Below, one piece after another: positions 32,685-41,310 of a DNA stretch of 47,479 nucleotides; within the stretch, counting starts at the first letter, position 1; every line of letters starts with the position of its first letter. The notes below the pieces were generated by a model. That model saw nothing but the letters and a program-made list of their open reading frames with translations, made no database searches and was not told the origin of the DNA. Position numbers and translations under genes: made by a program. The stretch covers positions 1 to 47,479 of the forward strand of contig JANYJW010000026.1 in assembly GCA_025361705.1 (NCBI GenBank), given 5' to 3'. This stretch comes from Gemmatimonas sp. (GTDB lineage: Bacteria > Gemmatimonadota > Gemmatimonadetes > Gemmatimonadales > Gemmatimonadaceae).

Positions 32685-35045
32685 GTGCACCCACCATCCG
32701 AATCCACCGTGTCCCAGATTCCCATTCCCATGCGTCCGGCGCGCAAGCCGTGGAACGACCGCTGGCTGCTTGACGCGTTCCGTGAACGCGGCAAGGAGAT
32801 CACGGACGATGCGGCTGGCGCAGCCACCGCGTGGGAAGCGCTGGAGCTGGTTGGCATCAGGCCGGCCGACATTATAAAGGTGGTGGGCGACCTGTCGTCG
32901 GTGGAACTCGCGGACGTGTCGATGGTGGGCGCCGAGTGTGTGAAGCTGCTCCCGCAGGTGCTCGCGGATCGGTACGACGTGGTGCCCATCTCGCAGGAGC
33001 AGCGCACGCTCGAGGTGGCGACGGGCAATCCGCTGCGCCAGAGTCTCGACCGCGATCTCGCCTTCGCCAGCGGCAAGGCCATCAAGCTGCGCTTTGCGCA
33101 TCCGGCGGCCGTGCGCGCGGCGCGTGAGCGTGTGTACAGCGGCGTCGTGGCGGCGCCCAAGGTGGCGCGCATGGAGTGGGTGATGCCGCAGAGCGCGGCG
33201 ACGTCGGGCGTTGCCTTTGCGCGAGGTGCCGCCGCCGACGCCCTCGACCGGCTGGTCACCGACGCCATGGACCAGCGCGCGAGTGACATTCACCTCGAGC
33301 CCAAGGAAGGGGAGCTGCTCGTCCGCTATCGCGTGGACGGCGTCCTGCACGACGTCACGCGCATCTCTGCCGACCTCACGCCGCTGCTGCTGAGCCGCCT
33401 GAAGGTGGGCGCCGGGCTCGACATCGCCAATCGCCGCAAGCCGCAGGACGGCCGCGCCTCCATCATCATGGACGGGCGGCCGGTAGACCTGCGCATCTCC
33501 ACGCTGCCGCTGGGCGAGCGCATGGAGAAGGCGGTGATCCGCATTCTCGATGCAAGCGCCACGTCGCTCGACTTCGATTCACTGGGCTTCAACGCCGCCG
33601 AGGCCTTGTCGCTCCGCCGCATTCTGGCGAGCAACGAGGGCATGGTGCTCGTCACCGGCCCCACGGGCTGCGGCAAGACCACCACGCTCTACTCGGCGCT
33701 GATGCACCTCGCGTCGCCCGAGACGAACATCGTGACGGTGGAAGACCCAATTGAATATCGCCTGCCCGGCATCAATCAGGTGCAGGTGGAGGAGAAGCAG
33801 GGGCTGACGTTTGCGTCGGCGCTCCGGTCGATCCTGCGGCAGGATCCCGACGTGGTGCTGGTGGGCGAGATCCGTGACGCCGAGACGGCCGAGATTGCGA
33901 TACGCGCGAGCATGACGGGGCACCTCGTGCTCTCGACGTTGCACACCAACGATGCGGTGAGTGCGCTCACGCGCCTGGCCGACATCGGGCTTGATCTCGG
34001 CAACCTGGCCAGCGCGCTGCGCGCGGTGCTCGCCCAGCGCCTGGTGCGCCGGCTCTGCCCCGAGTGCAGCGTGCTGGCGACGCCCGAGTCACTGCCCAGC
34101 GAGCTGCGCTGGCTGCTGGATGGCAAGGACGCGCGTGCGGTGCGGCGCGCGGTGGGCTGCCCCGCGTGCCGCAACACCGGCTACCGCGGGCGGCTGGCCG
34201 TGGCCGAACTCTTGGTGATTGACGAGGAGTCGCGGCAGCTGATGGCGCGCACGACCGAGCGGCAGGCGATGCTGCAGCTCGCCCGTCGGTCGGGCATGAA
34301 TTCGCTGTGGGACACGGGCATGCAGCGCGTGCTCGAGGGGCAGACGAGCATCGACGAACTGGCGTCCAACATCACGCCGCCGCTGCCGGTGGCCGTGTTG
34401 CCACAGGGCGACGTCGACGCGCTGCTCAGGCAGCTGCTGCCGCCCGCTGGATCGCACGCCGGGGAGCCCGGGGAGTCGGCGCACGACCCAAGCACGGACG
34501 GCGCGGCACTGTCCATGGTGCGCCCCGTGACGGTGGCAGCCCCGGCGCCGCTCGTGGAGCCCGCGTTGGAGCCCGCGTTGGAGCCGCGCTCGGCCCGCGC
34601 GTCGATTGCCCGCGCCTCGATGACGATGACCATCGCGCCGCGACAGAGCGCCACGGCTGACCGCGTGCGCGTGCTGTTGGTGCACGAGGAGCATCACCAG
34701 CGGCGTGCCCTGCGGCGCGCGTTCGAGGGCATGGGGTGCATCGTGATTGAAGCGGCCGATGGCGAGTCGGCGCTCACGTTTGCCAGCTGCCTGCGGCCCG
34801 ATGCGGTGGTCACCGAGGTGGTGCTGCCCAAGCTGAACGGGGTCGGGCTGGCGCAGGCGCTGCTGGCCGAGCAGATCGTGGATCAGGTGTTCGTCTGCAC
34901 CGATCAGCGCGACGAGCTGCTGCTGCAGTGGGTGGTGGGCGTCGGCGTGACGGATGTGATCGCGGCAGACGATGACCCCGACGTGATTGCGGCCCGTGTG
35001 GTGCGGCAGCTGCCGCAGAGGGTGCACGGGCTGAAGGTGATGTAG
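32685..35045 (+). CDS. PilB/GspE-type pilus assembly ATPase fused to a degenerate receiver domain
   Basis: 786 aa. An N-terminal GspE_N-like domain precedes a full secretion ATPase. Visible are SDIHLEPKEG and QDGRASIIMDGRPVDLRIS, Walker A GPTGCGKTTT (~324), the Asp box EDPIEYRLPGINQVQV, Walker B DPDVVLVGEIRD, the His box TGHLVLSTLHTNDA, and the zinc-binding tetracysteine LCPEC...GCPAC (~457-491). It would power pilus extension. From ~658 a CheY-like receiver follows, but the acidic pocket reads LLVHEEH, the phospho-acceptor Asp is Glu (VVTEVVLP, ~709) and the conserved Lys is absent. The start is uncertain: GTG 32685, GTG 32709 and ATG 32730 are all possible, and none has a strong ribosome site. 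Confidence 0.88.
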   Translation: MHPPSESTVSQIPIPMRPARKPWNDRWLLDAFRERGKEITDDAAGAATAWEALELVGIRPADIIKVVGDLSSVELADVSMVGAECVKLLPQVLADRYDVVPISQEQRTLEVATGNPLRQSLDRDLAFASGKAIKLRFAHPAAVRAARERVYSGVVAAPKVARMEWVMPQSAATSGVAFARGAAADALDRLVTDAMDQRASDIHLEPKEGELLVRYRVDGVLHDVTRISADLTPLLLSRLKVGAGLDIANRRKPQDGRASIIMDGRPVDLRISTLPLGERMEKAVIRILDASATSLDFDSLGFNAAEALSLRRILASNEGMVLVTGPTGCGKTTTLYSALMHLASPETNIVTVEDPIEYRLPGINQVQVEEKQGLTFASALRSILRQDPDVVLVGEIRDAETAEIAIRASMTGHLVLSTLHTNDAVSALTRLADIGLDLGNLASALRAVLAQRLVRRLCPECSVLATPESLPSELRWLLDGKDARAVRRAVGCPACRNTGYRGRLAVAELLVIDEESRQLMARTTERQAMLQLARRSGMNSLWDTGMQRVLEGQTSIDELASNITPPLPVAVLPQGDVDALLRQLLPPAGSHAGEPGESAHDPSTDGAALSMVRPVTVAAPAPLVEPALEPALEPRSARASIARASMTMTIAPRQSATADRVRVLLVHEEHHQRRALRRAFEGMGCIVIEAADGESALTFASCLRPDAVVTEVVLPKLNGVGLAQALLAEQIVDQVFVCTDQRDELLLQWVVGVGVTDVIAADDDPDVIAARVVRQLPQRVHGLKVM

Positions 35046-35107
35046 CGCGTCCGCGGACACCGCGCGCGATTTTGAACCCGCGCGGGCGATTCCGGTGACG
35101 AAGGCAG

Positions 35108-35144
35108 GGAGGCGGGCATGCAGAGTGACGGCATGCCCGCCTCC
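35108..35144 (+). terminator. Strong rho-independent terminator
   Basis: GGAGGCGGGCATGC (35108-35121) and GCATGCCCGCCTCC (35131-35144) form a perfect 14-bp stem with a 9-nt loop, followed by GTGTTTT. It lies 63 bp after the PilB-like ATPase stop and isolates that gene from the lipoprotein operon downstream. Confidence 0.9.
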
Positions 35145-35210
35145 GTGTTTTCCGCCGTGGTCAGCACGGAGACCATCACGCCCGTCGCTCGCTGAGCGGA
35201 GGACAATGCC

Positions 35211-37739
35211 ATGGTCCGTGTTCACCGCAGTTTCATTGTTGCTGCTGTCGGAGGTGCGTCCCTGCTCGGCAGCTGCCGGCGCGACGCTCCCACATCGCTG
35301 GATGTCGCACAATCGCGCGCGGCAGCCGTCGCGGATCGCGAGGCGTCACCCGGCGTGGTCGTCGTGTACGGCCCCGCGACGTTCACGCGGGACAACGCCC
35401 GGCCGCACACTGACAGCGCGACGTTTGCGGCGCACGCCGGCGACACGCTGACCTTTGCCATCGCGAGTGGCGACGGGCGAGGACTGGAGGCGTCGATCGC
35501 CGTGAATGGCCGCCGGCTGTGGGAGTCCGACCCCGCCGATGACCACGACCACGATCGCGGCCATGCGGATGCGCGTGACCATGATGCATCGCTGCATGTG
35601 GTGGCGCAGGCCACCAACACGCTGCGCGTGACGATGACGGGCAAGCCCGGGTCGAGCCTGCACATGGTGGCGACGGTGCCAGCGCCCAAGGCGCCCGTGG
35701 AGCCGCGGGTGTTGTCAGTGCTGTACGGAAGTGGCATTTCCGGCTCTGTGCCAGCCGGGGACCTCGCCGTCGCACCGGGCACGCGCGTGCGCTACGGCTT
35801 TGCCGCCAAGGCAGGCTACAGGCACCTGCGCGTGGTCATCGACGGCCAGATGGCCGACGACTCAGGCACGATCACGATGGACCGCGCGCACTGGGTGACG
35901 GCGTCAGCCGACACGGTCATTGTGCTTGACGCGACGGAGCAGGCGGTGGCGACGCGCCTGCGCGGCGTGCTGACCAGCGCGACGCCGCGCACGGAGTGGC
36001 GCGCCTACCAGAGCGCTGTCGACCAGGCGGGCGTTGCATGGGGCGACCAGGCGGCGGGGCATTTTGCGCGCATCGAGGCGGCGACGATTGACCCCGTGCG
36101 CGATCTCGCGCGGCTGGTGCGGTTGGATTCCGCGCTGGCGGGGATGGAGACGCCCATCGAGTGGCCGGCCACTGGCTCGGCGCTGCGCATGGAGCCGGCG
36201 ACCGGTGGCGTGGCGCGGAGTGCGCTGTCACGCGCGGCCTTCGCGCAGGACTCGGCGAGCGGGCGCGAGGCGACGCACATACTGCTGGTGAATGGGATCT
36301 ATACGAACCAGCTGGAGTTCGAGCACAGCACGACCTTGCTGAGGCTTCGATTGGCGGAGGACCCCCTGCGCTTTCCACGATCCACGACGACGCTTTCACA
36401 TTTCTACAACTCGTCACTCTTCAATCTGAGTGAGGCCGGGCGCCTGGCCGCCGTGTGCGCCCACGCGCTGGGCGTGCAATCCGCGCTGCGCGGCGGGCAA
36501 ATACGTGAGGTGCTCTCGGTGGTGCCGATGTACGTCGCCTGCGTCATCCAGCTCGGCCGGTATTCAAACGACATCAGCGAGATGCTCCGCTGGGCGCATG
36601 ATGCCCTCGCCGGCGCGGCTCAACAGGATTACGAGGTGGACGAGATGGCGCGCCTGATGCAGCGCAATCTGTTTGACGCCCGTCGGCATGTGCTCGTCAT
36701 CGGTCACTCCGAAGGGAGCCTGCTCACGCAGCTCGCCGTGCAGCGCCTGCAACGCGTGTACGGATTCAACGAGCTGCGGAGTCCGCAGTGCGTCGGCACC
36801 GTGTCACTGGCTGGCGTCGGCACCGCCAACTGGCCGTTATCCGACCGCCACGCCCGATTCGTTGTTGCCAATCACGATCTCGTGACGATGCTGCCCGGGA
36901 ACCTCGCCAACCGGCGCCCCACGGTGAACGACATGGGAACGCTGGCGTTCGACGCGTTCCTCGGTGAGCTGTCGCAGGCCGCGGGCGGCCAACTGTCCGG
37001 CAGTGTCCTGCTGACGGCCGTGGAATTGGTCGGCGGCAGCCAGATTCACCATCTCGATCGGTACCTGCAATCGCCCGAAATGTGGGCCGCAATCAGCAAC
37101 GGCCTCGACGAACTGTATCGCACCTGTGCCGTCGGCACCGTGGTGGTGAATCCCGCGGCAGCAAAGGTGCAAGTCTTTGGTGCGAGCACATTCGGTGCGA
37201 CGTGGCGCGCGCTGGACGGCCAGCCGCTTGCCACGACGGACTCGGCGCACTGGTCACTCGGCTCGGCGCTCGCGAGCGTCAACGCGAGCGGGCGCCTGGT
37301 GGCGGGTGCTGCGCCGGGCACTGTCACGCTGCAGGCGACTGTCAGGCACGTCACCGGAACGGCCACTGTCACCATCGCGGACGACAGTGTCAGGGCCCTC
37401 GCCGCACCGCCCATGGTGTCCGTGGCAGAGCGCACCACGATCGGCTTCCAGCAGCCCGGGCCGCTGGGCGCGATGTGCGATACGCGTTCGATGACCATCA
37501 GCGCGACCGCTGCTGCGGGAGCCACCATCGCATCGGTCCAGCTCTTTCGGCGGTCGGCGGCCCAGCCGTACATCTATGAGAGCCTCATGGTCCCATTGGA
37601 TCAGGAGTTCACTTACCTGACGGCCAATTGCACATTCAATGGGCAGTCCATGGCATCCGGGCTCGACTTCGCGTGGTATCGCCTCGTCGTCACCGACTCG
37701 CACGGCCTCGTCACAGAAACCACAGGACCCACTCCATGA
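35211..37739 (+). CDS. Large lipoprotein with alpha/beta-hydrolase-like and bacterial Ig-like regions
   Basis: 842 aa. The lipobox LLGSC near residue 22 marks a lipoprotein. Residues ~109-128 are rich in Asp and His (alternating D/H runs in ADDHDHDRGHADARDHD), a possible metal-binding segment. In the middle, THILLVNGIYTN and VLVIGHSEGSLLTQLAVQRL (nucleophile-elbow GHSEG, ~497) followed by VVANHDLVTMLPGNLANR suggest an alpha/beta-hydrolase or lipase-like fold. Near 686-720, ASVNASGRLVAGAAPGTVTLQATV is a Big2-type Ig-like segment. Substrate unknown. It overlaps the next lipoprotein gene by ATGA, so the two are made together on the cell envelope. Confidence 0.65.
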   Translation: MVRVHRSFIVAAVGGASLLGSCRRDAPTSLDVAQSRAAAVADREASPGVVVVYGPATFTRDNARPHTDSATFAAHAGDTLTFAIASGDGRGLEASIAVNGRRLWESDPADDHDHDRGHADARDHDASLHVVAQATNTLRVTMTGKPGSSLHMVATVPAPKAPVEPRVLSVLYGSGISGSVPAGDLAVAPGTRVRYGFAAKAGYRHLRVVIDGQMADDSGTITMDRAHWVTASADTVIVLDATEQAVATRLRGVLTSATPRTEWRAYQSAVDQAGVAWGDQAAGHFARIEAATIDPVRDLARLVRLDSALAGMETPIEWPATGSALRMEPATGGVARSALSRAAFAQDSASGREATHILLVNGIYTNQLEFEHSTTLLRLRLAEDPLRFPRSTTTLSHFYNSSLFNLSEAGRLAAVCAHALGVQSALRGGQIREVLSVVPMYVACVIQLGRYSNDISEMLRWAHDALAGAAQQDYEVDEMARLMQRNLFDARRHVLVIGHSEGSLLTQLAVQRLQRVYGFNELRSPQCVGTVSLAGVGTANWPLSDRHARFVVANHDLVTMLPGNLANRRPTVNDMGTLAFDAFLGELSQAAGGQLSGSVLLTAVELVGGSQIHHLDRYLQSPEMWAAISNGLDELYRTCAVGTVVVNPAAAKVQVFGASTFGATWRALDGQPLATTDSAHWSLGSALASVNASGRLVAGAAPGTVTLQATVRHVTGTATVTIADDSVRALAAPPMVSVAERTTIGFQQPGPLGAMCDTRSMTISATAAAGATIASVQLFRRSAAQPYIYESLMVPLDQEFTYLTANCTFNGQSMASGLDFAWYRLVVTDSHGLVTETTGPTP

Positions 37740-38188
37740 ACGCCATCAAGGACGCAGCATCCGCCGCCGTCCGCCGAACGCCGCGTCGCGCGGTACGTGC
37801 CGTGGTGCTGCTCGCGAGCCTGCTGGGCGCAGTCGGCGGATGTCAGCGCGGCGCAGGCCGCTTCTCGGGGAATGCACGGTTTGCCTTCGATTCGCTCGTC
37901 GCCGCCAACGAGGCGCTGTACGATTCGGCGACCACCACCAACGCCTACGACCGCATCGGCTGCCTGTACTTGCGTGCCTACGGGCGCTTGGGAGACGCGG
38001 ACTCGTATCAGGTCTTGAAGGCTGCCAATCACCAAATCATCGACCGGCATTCGCGCACCGAACAGGAGGAAGTGAATCAGCGCCTGCACGGGGAGCACCC
38101 GATGGCGTCGACGGAAGATTGTGTCGGTGTCGATTCGATCTGGTATGCGCATATCAATGCGCGCACGTCCGGGCACCCCAAGCCATAA
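37736..38188 (+). CDS. Small lipoprotein, unknown function
   Basis: 150 aa. A basic start (AVRRTPRRAVRAV) leads to a hydrophobic segment and the lipobox LGAVGGC. The mature part (FAFDSLVAANEALYDSATTTNAYDRIGCLYLRAYGRL) is helical and contains two further Cys (IGCLY, EDCVG) that could form a disulfide. I do not recognise a family. Start ATG 37736 overlaps the large lipoprotein gene (ATGA). A terminator follows at 38217. Confidence 0.7.
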   Translation: MNAIKDAASAAVRRTPRRAVRAVVLLASLLGAVGGCQRGAGRFSGNARFAFDSLVAANEALYDSATTTNAYDRIGCLYLRAYGRLGDADSYQVLKAANHQIIDRHSRTEQEEVNQRLHGEHPMASTEDCVGVDSIWYAHINARTSGHPKP

Positions 38189-38216
38189 GGTCGATCGCCG
38201 CTGCTCGCCGTCACAA

Positions 38217-38247
38217 GAACGCCCCGGTCACGTCGGCCGGGGCGTTC
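38217..38247 (+). terminator. Hairpin terminator after the lipoprotein pair
   Basis: GAACGCCCCGG (38217-38227) and CCGGGGCGTTC (38237-38247) form a perfect 11-bp stem with a 9-nt loop. It is 28 bp after the small lipoprotein stop. No clear T-run follows. It separates this operon from comM. Confidence 0.75.
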
Positions 38248-38316
38248 GCCTCGGAGGTGCGTCGCAATGACCACAGCGCGTTGCCGTGATGCCGCACCTC
38301 GCGTGGAGGCGACGCA

Positions 38317-39231
38317 GTGTGGTGCATGCTCGCCTCCGTCCATTCCGCCTCCGTCCTCGGCGTTGACGCCCATCCTGTCCTCGTCGAAGTCGACGTCGCC
38401 CGCGGTCTTCCTGCGTGGTCCATCGTCGGCCTCGCATCGAACGCCGTGAAAGAGGCCCGCGAGCGCGTCAGCGCCGCGCTCGTCAACTCGGGCTTTGAAG
38501 TTCCAAGTCGCCGGCTCACCGTGCTCCTGGCACCCGCCGATCAGGTGAAGACGGGAACGGCCTTCGACCTTCCCATCGCACTCGCCGTGCTTGCCGCCAG
38601 CGGCCAGATGGAGCCGGCCTGCATTGACGGACTCTGCGTTGCCGGTGAACTGGGCCTCGATGGCACCGTGCGCCCCATCCGTGGCGCGCTCTCGATGGCG
38701 CGGCTGGTGCAGCAGCGAGGCTATCGCGCGCTCGTGCTCCCGGAGGCCAACGGTGGCGAAGCGTCGCTCGTCACCGGTGCGTGCCTCGCGGGCGCGTCGA
38801 CCCTGCGCGACCTCGTCGACCAACTGCGCGCGGGTCGCATGTCGCCGCCACGGCTCGGTGCGCCGACCGCGGAGTGGTGCGACGACGGCCTCGACCTGGC
38901 CGACGTGGCGGGGCAGGCCATGGCCAAGCGCGCGCTCGAGATCGCCGCCGCCGGCGCGCACAACCTGCTGCTCGAAGGGCCACCCGGGGCGGGGAAGACG
39001 ATGCTCGCAAGACGGATTCCCGGCATCCTGCCGCCCCTCTCGCCCGATGAACACCTGGAGGTGGTGGCCATCCACTCGATTGGGGGCGTGCTCCCCACCG
39101 GCACCATCCCGGGGCGCGTGCCGCCGTTCCGTGCGCCGCACCACACCATCTCGCAGGCGGGTCTCATTGGCGGCGGCTGTCAGTTCTGGAAGTTGTTGCG
39201 AATATCCACAAGGAGATGCTGTGTTACATAA
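38317..39231 (+). pseudogene. comM: comM/yifB (Mg-chelatase-like ATPase), disrupted
   Basis: The YifB/ComM sequence is complete from the N-terminus (SVLGVDAHPVLVEVDVARGLPAWSIVGLA) through Walker A (LEGPPGAGKTMLARRIPGILPPLS) and FRAPHHTISQAGLIGGG. It stops being homologous after codon 287 (position 39177), and 17 unrelated residues follow to TAA at 39229-39231. The normal protein is about 500 aa, and the next expected motif (the LFLDE Walker B) is absent, so this copy cannot be active. In competence, ComM is a branch-migration helicase that promotes natural transformation. GGAGG seven bases before GTG 38317 supports that start; ATG 38326 is the alternative. The break matches a known Tn7-like insertion site. 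Confidence 0.92.
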
Positions 39232-39272
39232 GTTCGTGCGACTTCGTAATATGGCTGATGCCGCCGGCGATC
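39178..39272 (+). repeat. Putative transposon left end with TnsB-site-like repeats
   Basis: Between the comM break and the preferred TnsE-like start there are 95 bp. They begin TGTCAG and contain AAGTTGTTGCGA (39190-39201) and AAGTTCGTGCGA (39230-39241), 10 of 12 identical and exactly 40 bp apart. ATAT follows the first copy directly and TTCGTAATAT follows the second. Tn7 ends carry several ~22-bp TnsB-binding repeats, so this fits an end. The full repeat unit is not defined. Confidence 0.5.
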
Positions 39273-41003
39273 ATGGGATTCCCGCCAGCAACGTGGGGCC
39301 AATGCCGATTGCTTGCGATCGGGGGCCTCGTCGCAAGCCGACGGGATCCCCGGGATTTTCGGCTCCAGGTGCTTCTCCGGCTGCTGAAACCGCCGGCGGG
39401 GTTCGACCGCGCCGGGCCGCAGCTCGTCGAGGTGCAACTCCCTCTCGGAGCGTTGCCGCTCCTCGTCGGCGGCACCCTCTGGCGAGGCGGACAGCTACTC
39501 AGCGTCCACCAGACTGCGGACGTCTCGCGGGACTCGTTCCACGTGGGCGCTGATGCGGAGTTTCGGCACTGGACGTACCGTGTCCGCGACGTCATCAGAC
39601 TCCCCGCCGACTTCTTTGAGCGTGCGGCGGGTGGTCCTTCGCCCATCCCAGATGCGCGCACGTCGATGTCGATCGCGTTCCTTGGGATCCGTTCGAAGCG
39701 CACAAGCATCCACGTGTCCCAGTGGGAACTCGTACGCGCATTGCACGCGTGGAATACCGATCTCGCGCTCGCATTGGTGCGTGGGCCGACCGGAGAGTCC
39801 CTCTTCGAGCAGCTGCTGTGGCAACCCCCGGACGCCGTGCGTGATCTCGAGTCAACGCCATCGCTCGAACGAGTGGGCCGCGGACATTACCGCGTGCGTC
39901 TGAGAGACAACCTTGAGGCACGTCGCGAGACCGCGCTCCAGGCAGCCATCGTGTGCCTGAGTGAGGCCGCTCGGCACTCGGTGGGACTTCTGCGACGTTC
40001 ACTTGCGATCCCGGGCACCGCGGCGCGAACTCCCGCCGTGCTCCTGCCGTTCGACGGACCAGTGACCATACATGGCCGCTTCCGAGTCTTTCGTGGAAAT
40101 CGGATTCTCCGAGAGCTGCAATCGGTCGCTTGGCCACTCCCGTTCGATCGCTTGACGGTCGAGGGTCTTAGTCCCGAAGCGACCTCGGAAGTCGAGACCG
40201 CCGAGTCCGCGGAGCCCACGCATGCTCCAGCGCACGTCGGCGCTCTGACCGATGCGCGGCCAGTGCAGGCAGGGCGACGCCGCCATATCGAAATGCCCAG
40301 TTCCGCGCCACTCTGGAACAACCTGAAGTGCACCTTTGAAACGGTGGATGAACGGTCGGTAGCATCCGGGCGGCCGCAATACCCCGGTGGCATTCGGCCA
40401 TTTGGCGGTCTTGGCGCCGCCACGGCCGCAAAGGGTACGCTTCTCGCGCGAGGCGTCACCGCGCGAGTCGAGGTTTCGCCCGAGTCACCACCGACTGGCG
40501 AACTGCCGGTCGCGCTCGATGAGGCCGCGCCCCTTCTTCTGCGCGCCCTCCAATCGAAGGCGCGCAAGCTCGACTGGTCCGCGGTCGTCGTGCAGCCCTT
40601 GCCGCGGCTGATGCTCGCTGCCGACCCGAGGGACGCCCGGGTGGTACTTCAGATGGAGGGACGCCACCTAGCGCTTGTTCGCGTCGTCCTCGACGACTGG
40701 CAATGTGTCCTCGTCGAAATGGCGCGGCTCAACGACGATCCTCGGCATCGCCACGCGATCGCTGCTGTCGCCGAACGGCGCGGGCGCACCTTGCCATCGA
40801 CATCCACAATTCGGGAGGTGTTGATGCAGCGTCGTGGCCGTATCGCGCGCGGTGGACTCGTCCGGGACGACCTTGTGCTGCATCCCATCGCGCACCCGAT
40901 TCTGTCTGGCACCAAGGCCGAATATGGTGCGCGCCTTTCGGTGTTGCTTGCCGTCGCGGTCGTCAGGATCTGGCAGCGCGATGCGCGCGGAGATGCGCAG
41001 TGA
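39273..41003 (+). CDS. tnsE: TnsE-like transposition protein
   Basis: 576 aa from ATG 39273 (Tn7 TnsE, as I recall it, is 538). Alignment by eye with the Tn7 protein is collinear. The N-terminus MGFPPATWGQCRLLAIGGL sets against TnsE's start with the IG pair at the same residue number. HVSQWELVRALHAWN corresponds to its HIPQLELARSL region, and LPFDGPVTIHGRFRVFRG to its FDPPPMQGWKLHVKG region. An acidic variable stretch and a C-terminal domain with VVVQPLPRLML, LALVRVVLDDWQCVLVEM and IAHPILSG follow. TnsE directs Tn7 to replicating DNA and mobile plasmids by binding the sliding clamp and 3' ends. No RBS is obvious. The longer frame from 39216 would run into the transposon end. No tnsABCD genes are seen beside it. 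Confidence 0.65.
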   Translation: MGFPPATWGQCRLLAIGGLVASRRDPRDFRLQVLLRLLKPPAGFDRAGPQLVEVQLPLGALPLLVGGTLWRGGQLLSVHQTADVSRDSFHVGADAEFRHWTYRVRDVIRLPADFFERAAGGPSPIPDARTSMSIAFLGIRSKRTSIHVSQWELVRALHAWNTDLALALVRGPTGESLFEQLLWQPPDAVRDLESTPSLERVGRGHYRVRLRDNLEARRETALQAAIVCLSEAARHSVGLLRRSLAIPGTAARTPAVLLPFDGPVTIHGRFRVFRGNRILRELQSVAWPLPFDRLTVEGLSPEATSEVETAESAEPTHAPAHVGALTDARPVQAGRRRHIEMPSSAPLWNNLKCTFETVDERSVASGRPQYPGGIRPFGGLGAATAAKGTLLARGVTARVEVSPESPPTGELPVALDEAAPLLLRALQSKARKLDWSAVVVQPLPRLMLAADPRDARVVLQMEGRHLALVRVVLDDWQCVLVEMARLNDDPRHRHAIAAVAERRGRTLPSTSTIREVLMQRRGRIARGGLVRDDLVLHPIAHPILSGTKAEYGARLSVLLAVAVVRIWQRDARGDAQ

Positions 41004-41245
41004 GCTCGCGTCGCGGTGATCGGTTTCGGCAAGCGCATCGCGAGGCGGCGCGGCGCGTTGGTGGCCTCCGTGTCCGCCTGGTGATTCGCTTCACCCAAGC
41101 GGACTTGCGCGCGCTGGCGGGGCACACGGGGGATCTCTCCCTTCGCGGACTCCGACGGTGGGTTCGCGACGAAGCGGTGGCCTCGCAGCTTGCTGATCTC
41201 CGAGTGGAAGCGGAGTTCTGGAATAAGGTGCGTCCCCCAAAGTGA
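41000..41245 (+). CDS. Small basic protein coupled to tnsE
   Basis: 81 aa from GTG 41000, overlapping the tnsE stop (GTGA). It is Arg-rich at the start (SSRRGDRFRQAHREAARRVGG). Then come LRVRLVIRFTQADLRALAG and a helical end, LRGLRRWVRDEAVASQLADL then VEAEFWNKV. No family is recognised. The tight coupling suggests it works with the TnsE-like protein or binds DNA. That is inference. Confidence 0.5.
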   Translation: MSSRRGDRFRQAHREAARRVGGLRVRLVIRFTQADLRALAGHTGDLSLRGLRRWVRDEAVASQLADLRVEAEFWNKVRPPK

Positions 41246-41310
41246 CGCAGTGACTACGCGCGTCACGGAACACCCCTTCTCGGCGCCTTTTCCAGATTGC
41301 GCTGTCTCTT

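Noticed and set aside
39216..39272. Earlier start for the TnsE-like protein
   Set aside because: These 19 codons fall within the probable transposon end repeats, and the alignment with TnsE begins at ATG 39273.
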